The translations under genes were made by a program, and so were the position numbers. Of a stretch of 8,912 nucleotides of DNA, positions 1-8,912 are shown piece after piece. Positions within the stretch are counted from its first letter, which is position 1; each line of letters opens with the position of its first letter. The DNA comes from Oxalobacteraceae bacterium (GTDB lineage Bacteria > Pseudomonadota > Gammaproteobacteria > Burkholderiales > Burkholderiaceae_D). The stretch covers positions 1 to 8,912 of the forward strand of contig CANGFL010000039.1 of the NCBI GenBank assembly GCA_947453015.1, read 5' to 3'. Under the pieces are notes generated by a model that had not been told where the DNA came from, ran no database searches, and was given only the letters and a program-made list of their open reading frames with translations.

Positions 1-1029
1 CAATCAGCGCAACTGTATGCCAGCATGGAGCAGGGTCAGCTTGAACTGGAGTCGCTGGATGATCAGGCGGCACAGGCTGGTTTGCAGTCGTTGTTAGAGC
101 GACGCAGCGAGCAGGAAGCGGTGCTCAGCAATGCACGTCATGAACTTGATCAATTGACTCAGCGTTTGCGCGGTCAAGATGAATCTAAGTTGGCAGCTGA
201 TCGCGAGTTGCAACCTATGCGTGATCGTATCGTTGAATTGCAACTCAAAGAGCAGGCTGTTCGTTTAAGTCAAGAACAGTATGCGCAGCAACTAGCAGAA
301 TCACAAGTTGATGAAGTGGCATTGGCTGAGAAACTTACAGCAGACATGCGTCCGTCGTACTTGCAAGGTGAGGTCACACGTTTAACTAACCAGATTAATG
401 CTCTGGGCCCGGTCAACATGGCGGCATTGGATGAATTGGCTCAAGCGTCTGAGCGTAAGAATTTCCTCGATGCGCAGAATGCTGATTTAACCGAAGCGAT
501 CACGACTTTGGAAGACGCTATTCACAAGATCGACAAAGAGACACGCGATCTGTTGCAAGATACGTTTGATAAGGTCAATCATCACTTTGGCCAGTTGTTC
601 CCCGAGTTATTCGGTGGTGGCAATGCGAAGTTGGTGATGACGGGTGAAGAGATTTTGGATTCGGGCGTTCAAGTGATGGCTCAGCCACCTGGCAAGAAAA
701 ACGCGACGATTCATTTGCTCTCTGGTGGAGAGAAGGCATTGACGGCAACCGCGCTGGTGTTCTCCATATTCCAGCTCAATCCCGCACCTTTCTGTTTGCT
801 CGATGAGGTCGATGCACCATTAGATGATGCGAATACCGTTCGTTTTTGTACGATGGTTAAACGGATGGCGACTCAGACCCAGTTCTTGTTCATCTCTCAC
901 AATAAATTAGCGATGGAGATGGCGAATCAGCTGATCGGCGTCACGATGCAAGAACAGGGCGTCTCGCGTATTGTTGCGGTGGACATGGAGTCGGCGGCTA
1001 ACTTAGTCTCCGACGTTCAAGCGGCCTAA
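1..1029 (+). CDS. smc: Chromosome segregation ATPase SMC, C-terminal part (5' end outside window)
   Basis: Structural maintenance of chromosomes protein, the ATPase that works with ScpA/ScpB to compact and segregate the nucleoid. The frame is open from base 1, so the gene begins upstream; the ATG at 25 is internal. The first ~115 visible codons are polar, Glu/Gln/Leu-rich and heptad-like, fitting the end of the second coiled-coil arm. The C-terminal head follows. It has the ABC signature LSGGEKALTA (about 718-747), a Walker B/D-loop segment CLLDEVDAPLDDAN (about 793-834), and an H-loop-like FISHNK at about 889-906. The N-terminal Walker A half lies outside the window. The stop is TAA at 1027-1029. 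Presence of SMC instead of MukB, followed by zipA and ligA, fits betaproteobacteria. Identification is secure; only length and N-terminus are unseen. Confidence 0.96.
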   Translation, partial: QSAQLYASMEQGQLELESLDDQAAQAGLQSLLERRSEQEAVLSNARHELDQLTQRLRGQDESKLAADRELQPMRDRIVELQLKEQAVRLSQEQYAQQLAESQVDEVALAEKLTADMRPSYLQGEVTRLTNQINALGPVNMAALDELAQASERKNFLDAQNADLTEAITTLEDAIHKIDKETRDLLQDTFDKVNHHFGQLFPELFGGGNAKLVMTGEEILDSGVQVMAQPPGKKNATIHLLSGGEKALTATALVFSIFQLNPAPFCLLDEVDAPLDDANTVRFCTMVKRMATQTQFLFISHNKLAMEMANQLIGVTMQEQGVSRIVAVDMESAANLVSDVQAA

Positions 1030-1043
1030 TTATTATTTGTCTG

Positions 1044-1088
1044 ACCAACCCAAGCTCGCTTACGTTTCGCGCAAATCTTTGGGTTGGT
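1044..1088. terminator. Inverted repeat between convergent smc and small gene, possible bidirectional terminator
   Basis: ACCAACCCAA (1044-1053) is the exact reverse complement of TTGGGTTGGT (1079-1088), with a 25-nt loop. It sits just after the smc stop (1029) and before the stop of the convergent gene (1101), where a shared terminator would be expected. There is no clear T-run after the stem on either strand and the loop is long, so this is only a candidate. Confidence 0.35.
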
Positions 1089-1100
1089 TTGCACTACTTA

Positions 1101-1316
1101 TTAGTCCCATAGCTGAGCAGAGCGGGCCATCGCAGCACGTTTCTGGTAGTAAGCTTCGTTTTCTTCGGCCTCTCGTGCTCGGGCATGCTCTACCGATGCG
1201 CAAATCAGGTAATGTTCCTCTGCTCGCCGCAACCACCAGTGACGCAGCTTGCGTACCAAGGGTCGTAGAGAAAGCATGGTCAATGTGTGTAGCTTGATCT
1301 CAGTGGTCTCGCGCAT
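1101..1316 (-). CDS. Small basic conserved-type hypothetical protein (71 aa)
   Basis: I do not recognise a named family. The call as a real gene rests on its start region: the ATG (1314-1316) is preceded by a perfect AAGGAG (complement of 1325-1330) at 8 nt spacing. The product is rich in Arg, Leu, Trp and Glu: an N-terminal MRETTEIKL, a basic middle (RPLVRKLRHWWLRR) and an Ala/Glu/Arg-rich helical second half ending near RAAMARSAQLWD. It has no signal peptide and no membrane segment; it looks like a short cytoplasmic helical protein. It lies tail-to-tail with smc and head-to-head with zipA, so it is transcribed on its own. An overlapping + strand frame (1037-1297) lacks a convincing start and is treated as a shadow. 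Function unknown. Confidence 0.65.
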   Translation of the reverse strand: MRETTEIKLHTLTMLSLRPLVRKLRHWWLRRAEEHYLICASVEHARAREAEENEAYYQKRAAMARSAQLWD

Positions 1317-1575
1317 GATGTGGACTCCTTATGGGCTCAGTGACTGCTGGTTATCGTAATGACAATATTTTTTTGTGATCTTGATATCCGTCAATAGTGA
1401 GTTAGAGCAAGAGCACGGAGACTGATAGTGAGACCGATAAGCGTGATGAGTGTCGTTGTCGTGCAGAATGTTTGCAGGTCGAGGGCGGGCATCTTTTACA
1501 ATGTCGCTTTGGTGTAGTTGACTTGAGCAGAGACGGAATGCCGCCTTTTTTTCTATTGCAGCTGGAGAACATTCA
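1317..1575. promoter_or_regulatory. Divergent intergenic region between the small gene and zipA
   Basis: About 260 bp without a convincing gene, expected to hold promoters for both directions. On the + strand, TTGCAG (1472-1477) followed 19 nt later by TACAAT (1497-1502) is a weak sigma70-like candidate for zipA-ligA-galU-def. On the minus strand, TTGACG (complement of 1389-1394) is a fair -35 match, followed about 18 nt on by an A/T-rich stretch (complement of 1363-1370) with no clean -10 box. The zipA ribosome binding site is GGAG, 8 nt before its ATG. A minus frame crossing 1329-1646 overlaps the zipA start and has no ribosome binding site, so it was not called. No RNA gene or riboswitch fold was recognised. 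Confidence 0.35.
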
Positions 1576-5578
<4,003 letters not shown>

Positions 5579-5594
5579 GTTTTGGGAGATCGCT

Positions 5595-6131
5595 ATGGCC
5601 ATTCATGACATTCTAAAAATGGGTGATGCACGATTGCTGCGTCAAGCCGAACCTATCACTGAGTTTGATACCCCCGAATTACACGCATTAATTGCCGATA
5701 TGTTTGAAACCATGCATGCGGCAAATGGCGCAGGTTTAGCAGCGCCCCAGATAGGCGTGAATCTTCAATTAGTTATTTTTGGTTTTAGTAGTAATGAGCG
5801 TTACCCGGAAGCTCCCGCTGTACCAGAAACAGTACTGCTTAATCCAATAATCTCACCGTTGTCTGATGAGATGGAAGGTGGCTGGGAAGGGTGCTTATCT
5901 GTGCCGGGTTTACGCGGTATGGTGTCGCGGCATACGCGACTACGTTACCAAGGCGTTGATCAATTTGGACATGTGATTGACCGCGAGGTGGATGGTTTTC
6001 ATGCGCGTGTAGTGCAGCACGAGTGCGATCATTTGATTGGTGTTCTGTATCCGATGCGAATCACGGACTTCAGTCAGTTTGGCTTTACTGAGGTGCTGTT
6101 TCCTGGGGTTGATCCAGCTTCGGATGACTGA
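5595..6131 (+). CDS. def: Peptide deformylase
   Basis: Metal-dependent hydrolase that removes the N-formyl group from nascent proteins. The three family motifs are all present: GAGLAAPQ (45-52), EGCLS (98-102) and QHECDH (141-146). Cys100, His142 and His146 are the expected metal ligands and Glu143 the catalytic acid. 178 aa, the size of the betaproteobacterial form that begins [11 protein letters not shown]. The frame stays open upstream to an ATG at 5547 inside galU, but the ATG at 5595 is chosen because GGGAG lies 6 nt before it and because the family N-terminus begins there. Located 16 nt after galU, last gene of the + strand unit; the next gene is convergent with only 32 nt between stops. 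Could be a second deformylase elsewhere in the genome; that cannot be told here. Confidence 0.95.
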   Translation: MAIHDILKMGDARLLRQAEPITEFDTPELHALIADMFETMHAANGAGLAAPQIGVNLQLVIFGFSSNERYPEAPAVPETVLLNPIISPLSDEMEGGWEGCLSVPGLRGMVSRHTRLRYQGVDQFGHVIDREVDGFHARVVQHECDHLIGVLYPMRITDFSQFGFTEVLFPGVDPASDD

Positions 6132-6163
6132 GTTGAATAAAAATATAGAGTGAGCGTGATTTA

Positions 6164-6410
6164 CTAATCAGCTATTTCATAGCCGCCATCTTCTTGCCGC
6201 CAAGCTATACCAGCAGGACATTCAGAATCAAAAAACCATAAATAAAAATCGGCATCTGGGTGATTGGGGTAGGGCTTATCGCTATTCGGCCATGCTCGTC
6301 TGAACGCATCGATTTGATCTTCAATGGGTGATTCTAAAAAGACTCCGTTTTTATGTAGCTTGATGCGACCCTCTTTAAGTAGGACCTGGAGAATCCATAA
6401 AAAGGCTTCA
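6164..6410. repeat. Direct repeat of immunity 3' halves, copy 1 (with 6656-6902)
   Basis: Aligned without indels at an offset of 492 bp to 6656-6902; covers the C-terminal halves of genes A and B from their stops through the conserved core. Similarity ends upstream in the N-terminal regions, which are unrelated. A shorter core (about 6307-6360) also recurs in genes C (7448-7501) and D (about 8031-8084). Confidence 0.8.
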
Positions 6411-6562
6411 CGGCGCTTAAGAAAGTCATCGAGCCCTAAATCTTTAAATCCCGTCCATGAATTACGACTTGGGTTGAGCATGTGCCAAATAGCATCAATC
6501 GCTGCACCTACACATTTTGTATAAGTTAGCTCGTACTGTGTTTCGTTTAGAATTTTTTTCAC
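6164..6562 (-). CDS. Immunity-like protein A, DUF596-like (132 aa)
   Basis: Fourth and last paralogue of the minus-strand array. The C-terminal core (from about residue 46) is shared by all four: FLKRREAFLWIL, GRIKLHKNG, ESPIEDQI, a Trp/Phe-rich stretch, and ECPAGIAW before the C-terminal YEIAD. The core resembles DUF596, known mainly near polymorphic exoprotein toxins; this match is from memory. Residues 1-45 (KKILNETQYELT..., with IWHMLN) are unlike the other three copies. The start is GTG (complement of 6560-6562), which overlaps the TGA ending a short exoprotein remnant as GTGA, implying translational coupling; no good ribosome binding site is seen. From IEDQI to the end only 3 of 53 residues differ from copy B. 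Likely a cytoplasmic toxin-neutralising protein (inference); its cognate toxin is not visible. Confidence 0.75.
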   Translation of the reverse strand: MKKILNETQYELTYTKCVGAAIDAIWHMLNPSRNSWTGFKDLGLDDFLKRREAFLWILQVLLKEGRIKLHKNGVFLESPIEDQIDAFRRAWPNSDKPYPNHPDADFYLWFFDSECPAGIAWRQEDGGYEIAD

Positions 6563-6606
6563 TTGTTGATCATCGCGCTATTTCGTAGGTTGTTAGACAA
6601 TTGCAT
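6559..6606 (-). pseudogene. Shortest orphan exoprotein-tail remnant (15 codons) before immunity gene A
   Basis: Reading on the minus strand from ATG (complement of 6604-6606), 15 codons give MQLSNNLRNSAMINK and then TGA (6559-6561). It aligns without gaps to the start of the two longer orphan tails (MHWSTNLPNDATIN... and VQLSVNLPDGTTIN...) and then breaks off. The DNA 5' of it also matches the equivalent region upstream of tail B (7224-7272) back to the preceding gene's stop. It looks like an internal deletion derivative of the tail, joined directly to the GTG start of immunity gene A. Whether it is translated as a leader is unknown. Confidence 0.5.
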
Positions 6607-6655
6607 TTGTAATTACAAGTTCACAAAAAAAAAATTATAAAGTGAGCTCGATTTA

Positions 6656-6902
6656 CTAATCAGCTATTTCAAAGCTGCCATCTTCTTGCCGCCAAGCTAT
6701 GCCAGCCGGGCACTCAGGATCAAAGAACCATAAATAAAAATCTGCATCTGGGTGATTTGGGTAGGGCTTATCGCTATTCGGCCAAGCCCGTCTGAACGCA
6801 TCGATTTGATCTTCAATCGATGATTCTAAAATTAAGCCATTTTTATGGAGCTTTATACGACCCTGTTTAAGTAGATGTTCGAGAATCCATAAAAAAGCTT
6901 CG
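6656..6902. repeat. Direct repeat of immunity 3' halves, copy 2 (with 6164-6410)
   Basis: Partner of 6164-6410. It meets the other repeat (6841-7181) inside gene B, so gene B is covered end to end by two repeats with different partners; the switch lies around 6800-6840, between the IEDQI and KLHKNG codons. Confidence 0.8.
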
Positions 6903-7081
6903 CGGCGTTTTAAAAAATCATCACCTACCCTATTTGATGAATGCCAAATTCCGGCGATTGAATGCCCCTCTACATAATCAATCCCATGTATCAAGGCGCC
7001 ATTGTTCATGGTCTCGTACACCGTATCAAATAGCTCGCTCCGAAGATTGTTTACTTCAGCATTACTTAAATTTGATTTCAT
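6656..7081 (-). CDS. Immunity-like protein B, DUF596-like, mosaic of neighbours (141 aa)
   Basis: Third paralogue of the array. Residues 1-82 are almost the same as copy D (7896-8312), with four differences (positions 4, 26, 69, 72). From IEDQI (about 89) to the end it is almost the same as copy A (3 of 53 residues differ), including PNSDKPYPNHPDADFY, which D lacks. It therefore reads as a recombinant of its two relatives. The shared core FLKRREAFLWIL, RIKLHKNG and ECPAGIAW is intact, with no signal peptide or membrane segment. The ATG (7079-7081) lies inside the last codons of an orphan exoprotein tail whose TAA is at 7062-7064, a 20-nt overlap identical in layout to that of the intact exoprotein with copy D. 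Immunity function is inferred from position and family resemblance. Confidence 0.78.
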   Translation of the reverse strand: MKSNLSNAEVNNLRSELFDTVYETMNNGALIHGIDYVEGHSIAGIWHSSNRVGDDFLKRREAFLWILEHLLKQGRIKLHKNGLILESSIEDQIDAFRRAWPNSDKPYPNHPDADFYLWFFDPECPAGIAWRQEDGSFEIAD

Positions 7082-7181
7082 ATTTACTATCTTTATTGTT
7101 AGGTCTTACAGATCCAAGTTTTGGATTTCCTTGTATGTCAATTGTCCATCTACTGACATTGCTAATTGATACGCTACGCAC
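6841..7181. repeat. Long direct repeat, copy 1 (with 8072-8412)
   Basis: About 340 bp, aligned without indels at an offset of 1231 bp to 8072-8412, with only scattered substitutions. It spans the core and N-terminal half of immunity gene B, the 20-nt overlap, and most of the exoprotein tail. Past about 7181 it decays. Evidence of tandem duplication or gene conversion within the array. Confidence 0.85.
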
Positions 7182-7223
7182 ATTGATGGTGGTGCCATCT
7201 GGTAGGTTGACAGACAATTGCAC
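7062..7223 (-). pseudogene. Orphan exoprotein C-terminal tail B (53 codons)
   Basis: On the minus strand, from a GTG (complement of 7221-7223) to TAA (7062-7064), 53 codons reproduce the end of the intact exoprotein at 8293-8912: NLPDGTTINVRSVS, SNVSRWTIDIQGNPKL, then a lysine-rich end KYEIKFK. The frame remains open a little further upstream to a TAA at 7260-7262, but that part does not resemble the exoprotein. There is no Shine-Dalgarno sequence before the GTG. It is best read as the leftover end of a displaced toxin module. The open frame and conserved protein sequence leave room for it still being translated, coupled to immunity gene B through the 20-nt overlap. Confidence 0.65.
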
Positions 7224-7272
7224 TTGTATCGACAAGTGCACAAAGAGAAAAATGTGGAGTTAGTACGATTTA

Positions 7273-7662
7273 CTAATCAGCTATTTCGTAACTTCCGTCT
7301 TCTACTTGCCACGCTATGCCCGCTGGACAACTATCCATAAACCACCAAACATTCATACCAAAATCTTCATAGGGAACTTCATAGCTGGGCTTTGTGCATA
7401 CTCTGTCTGCATCCTTCATATCTTTTGGAAAAGCCTGCTTAAAAGTTTCGATTTGATCTTCAATCGATGATTCTAAAAATACTCCGTTTTTATGAAGCTT
7501 GACGCTACCTTCTTTGAGTAGACGCTCCAAAATCCATAAAAAAATGTCCCGGCGTTGGTCAAACGATTGAGTTTCTGAACCCTGCCAAGCGTCCCATAAG
7601 ACATCTAATGCTCTGCCATTACCAAAATAGGTAACGGTTTGGTAGTCACTTTCGGCAATCAT
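7273..7662 (-). CDS. Immunity-like protein C, DUF596-like, most divergent copy (129 aa)
   Basis: Second paralogue after the exoprotein. The frame is open further upstream (to 7821), but that part runs out of frame across an orphan exoprotein tail; the ATG at 7660-7662 is chosen because AGGA precedes it by 8 nt (AGGATCAATAAC-ATG) and because the protein then has the family's length. The N-terminus (MIAESDYQTV, RALDVLWDAWQ) is unrelated to A, B and D at the level visible here. The core is recognisable but diverged: QRRDIFLWILERLLKEG, VKLHKNGVFLESSIEDQI, then an extended variable loop (about 80-105), and SCPAGIAW with YEIAD at the end. Unlike B and D it does not overlap the preceding tail; 22 nt separate the tail stop from this ATG. 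Likely neutralises a different toxin variant (inference). Confidence 0.75.
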   Translation of the reverse strand: MIAESDYQTVTYFGNGRALDVLWDAWQGSETQSFDQRRDIFLWILERLLKEGSVKLHKNGVFLESSIEDQIETFKQAFPKDMKDADRVCTKPSYEVPYEDFGMNVWWFMDSCPAGIAWQVEDGSYEIAD

Positions 7663-7684
7663 GTTATTGATCCTGATAAATTTT

Positions 7685-7846
7685 TTATTTAAGTTTAATT
7701 TCGTAGCTGTTTTTCTTGTAGCCCAGATTGATTTGTTGCAATCTTGGATTCCCTTGTACGTCAATTGTCCATCTACTGACATTGCTACTCGACACGCTAC
7801 GCACATTGATGGTAGCGTCATTTGGTAGGTTGGTAGACCAATGCAT
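7685..7846 (-). pseudogene. Orphan exoprotein C-terminal tail C (53 codons, variant ending)
   Basis: From ATG (complement of 7844-7846) to TAA (7685-7687) on the minus strand, 53 codons again match the exoprotein end: MHWSTNLPNDATINV, RSVSSSNVSRWTIDVQGNP, then a different ending RLQQINLGYKKNSYEIKLK instead of KLGSVR...NQYEIKFK. The length equals that of tail B exactly. The same frame continues open upstream to a TAG at 7904-7906 and there encodes a hydrophobic run (SLFLIFILATVSL) that has no counterpart in the exoprotein. No ribosome binding site precedes the ATG. Interpreted as the remnant of a displaced toxin variant whose cognate immunity gene is copy C. Confidence 0.62.
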
Positions 7847-7895
7847 TTGTAAGGATACGGTAGCTAAGATAAAAATAAGAAATAGACTCTGATGG

Positions 7896-8312
7896 CTAAT
7901 CAGCTATTTCATAGCTGCCATCTTCTTGCCGCCAAGCTATGCCAGCCGGACATTCAGGATCAAAGAACCACCAATATAAATCCTCATATCCTGAATTTTT
8001 GACACTTGCCGGCCAAGCTTGTCTTAGAACTTCGATTTGCGTTTCGATTAGCGCATCTAAAAACACTCCGTTTTTATGGAGCTTTATACGCCCCTGCCTA
8101 AGTAGTTGCTCGAGAATCCATAAAAAAGCTTCGCGGCGTTTTAAAAAATCATCACCTACCCTATTTGATGAATGCCAAATTCCGGCGATTGAATGCCCCT
8201 CTACATAATCAATCCCATGTATCAAGGCGCCATTCTCCATGGTCTCGTACACCGTATCAAATAGCTCGCTCCGAAGATTGTTTACTTCAGCATTACTTAA
8301 ACTTGATTTCAT
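7896..8312 (-). CDS. Immunity-like protein D, DUF596-like, paired with the intact exoprotein (138 aa)
   Basis: First gene after the exoprotein and so the best candidate for its cognate immunity protein. The ATG (8310-8312) lies inside the last exoprotein codons; the two frames overlap by 20 nt (8293-8312), giving tight translational coupling. The N-terminal half (about 1-55: SNAEVNNLRSELFD, GIDYVEGHSIAGIWH) is shared only with copy B. The core FLKRREAFLWILEQLLRQG and RIKLHKNG follows, then a private variable segment (about 85-113, including QAWPASVKNSGYEDLYWW), and the common ending FFDPECPAGIAW...YEIAD. It has no signal peptide or membrane segment, is Trp-rich and acidic in appearance, as expected of a cytoplasmic inhibitor. 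Resemblance to DUF596 is from memory; binding to the exoprotein is inferred from adjacency and overlap. Confidence 0.8.
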   Translation of the reverse strand: MKSSLSNAEVNNLRSELFDTVYETMENGALIHGIDYVEGHSIAGIWHSSNRVGDDFLKRREAFLWILEQLLRQGRIKLHKNGVFLDALIETQIEVLRQAWPASVKNSGYEDLYWWFFDPECPAGIAWRQEDGSYEIAD

Positions 8313-8412
8313 ATTGATTATCTTTATTATTAGATCTTACAGATCCAAGTTTTGGATTTCCTTGTACGTCAATTGTCCATCTACTGACATTGCTACTTGA
8401 AACGCTACGCAC
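8072..8412. repeat. Long direct repeat, copy 2 (with 6841-7181)
   Basis: Partner of 6841-7181, covering the N-terminal half of immunity gene D and the 3' end of the intact exoprotein gene. Near-identity includes long uninterrupted stretches around 8111-8230, which is far higher than either copy shows to gene C between them. Confidence 0.85.
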
Positions 8413-8912
8413 GTTTATGATTGTTCCGTCTGACAAACTGGTAGTCCATCGTCCTTCCAATGGCACTCCATTTTTCAAAACTGGCTTTATTGCCAGCCCT
8501 CCACTAAGCTCGCTAGCATAATCAAACACTTGTTTTTCTAATTGTGCATCAGGAATGGCACTCGTGTTAAGTAGTTTAGTGGTTCCAGATGCGTTGGTTT
8601 TTTCAAGCGCGACGAGTTGGCCGTCTAGTGTCACTGAGCTTTCACTGCCGCGTTTAAACATTTGCGCAAGTTCACCCAAACTTTGTTCCTGCCGAGCCAA
8701 GACTTTTTGCTGATTTACGGCTTTCAATACGGCGGTGAATTGTTGAAGTGCTGCTTGCTCACCGGCCGTGAGTTGTCTGCCCAGTGTGCTGGCCATTCCT
8801 TCCGTTACTGATGTAGGCGTGATCGCACCAGTAGCGATGGCCGCAGCTGTTTCGACAGTAATAAGACCTGTTTGAACGGCTTTGTCTGGATTAGTCAGTG
8901 CCCAAGTCACCA
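8293..8912 (-). CDS. Filamentous haemagglutinin/CdiA-like exoprotein, C-terminal end (5' part outside window)
   Basis: The frame is open through the right edge; the GTG at 8908-8910 is internal, so only the C-terminal 206 codons are seen. Visible order: an Ala/Thr/Ile-rich, mildly hydrophobic part (about 8770-8912: TNPDKAVQTGLITVETAAA), a Gln/Ala-rich helical part (about 8640-8770), a spacer with TLDGQLVALEKTNASGTTK, and a compact end beginning near LEKQVFDYASELSGG and closing with GRWTTSLSDGTIINVRS, SNVSRWTIDVQGNPKL and YEIKFK. The closing module (RWTID plus YEIKF/YELKF-type end) is familiar from the C-termini of filamentous haemagglutinin-type two-partner-secretion exoproteins. No VENN or NxxLYN pretoxin motif is visible, and the visible part has no His and no Cys. 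Followed by four immunity-like genes. Secretion and toxicity are inferred, not shown. Confidence 0.75.
   Translation of the reverse strand, partial: VTWALTNPDKAVQTGLITVETAAAIATGAITPTSVTEGMASTLGRQLTAGEQAALQQFTAVLKAVNQQKVLARQEQSLGELAQMFKRGSESSVTLDGQLVALEKTNASGTTKLLNTSAIPDAQLEKQVFDYASELSGGLAIKPVLKNGVPLEGRWTTSLSDGTIINVRSVSSSNVSRWTIDVQGNPKLGSVRSNNKDNQYEIKFK

Noticed and set aside
1037..1297. 86-codon + strand frame after smc
   Set aside because: Lies opposite the small minus-strand gene that has a strong ribosome binding site, has no such site itself, and its predicted protein looks like no family.
6625..6634. Run of ten A between immunity genes A and B as a terminator tract
   Set aside because: In the direction of transcription (minus) it is a T-run that precedes the weak hairpin instead of following one, so it does not fit an intrinsic terminator for these genes.
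6934..7263. + strand frames antisense to the immunity genes (also 6324-6524 and 7939-8208)
   Set aside because: They mirror the conserved minus-strand genes, lack ribosome binding sites, and do not resemble proteins.
7663..7821. N-terminal extension of immunity-like gene C to 182 aa
   Set aside because: This part runs in another frame across the orphan exoprotein tail; the ATG at 7662 has AGGA at good spacing and gives the family length.
7847..7903. Hydrophobic in-frame stretch (SLFLIFILATVSL) ahead of tail C as a signal peptide of a small secreted protein
   Set aside because: No usable ATG, GTG or TTG start with a ribosome binding site precedes it, and the other tails do not keep a similar stretch; probably chance reading of AT-rich spacer.
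6164..8412. Repeats as a CRISPR array
   Set aside because: The repeats are hundreds of bases long, unevenly spaced and coding; there are no short regular repeats with unique spacers.

Overview
The window looks like chromosomal DNA of a betaproteobacterium, most likely a Burkholderiales member of moderate GC. The basis is the order smc - zipA - ligA - galU - def, a betaproteobacterial-type ZipA (short N-terminal membrane anchor followed by a PLEEDVLMGG-like stretch), and a betaproteobacterial-type peptide deformylase. This is judged from family knowledge and not from a database search.

Left part (1-6131, mostly + strand): housekeeping genes. The 3' end of smc is followed by a small convergent gene with a strong ribosome binding site (1101-1316, minus). 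After a non-coding gap of about 260 bp come zipA, ligA, galU and def. They are tightly packed (1-nt overlap, 4-nt overlap, 16-nt gap) and read as one transcription unit joining chromosome organisation, division, DNA ligation, UDP-glucose synthesis and protein maturation.

Right part (6164-8912, all minus strand, convergent with def): an accessory locus that appears more AT-rich. It starts at the right edge with the C-terminal 206 codons of a large exoprotein resembling filamentous haemagglutinin / CdiA-type polymorphic toxins. Its last codons overlap the first of four tandem paralogous small genes (129-141 aa) that share a C-terminal core resembling the DUF596 family. I interpret these as immunity genes. 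Each of the three downstream paralogues is preceded by a leftover piece of the same exoprotein tail (53, 53 and 15 codons). The array is therefore a series of [toxin tail - immunity] modules of the orphan-module kind known from CDI and related loci.

The most interesting points are: (i) four immunity-like paralogues with different N-terminal regions on a common core; (ii) one of them (6656-7081) is visibly a mosaic of its two neighbours; (iii) the orphan tails all begin at the same homologous position with ATG or GTG; (iv) the visible C-terminus of the exoprotein has no His or Cys. Function of the right part is inference: no activity can be read directly from the sequence.
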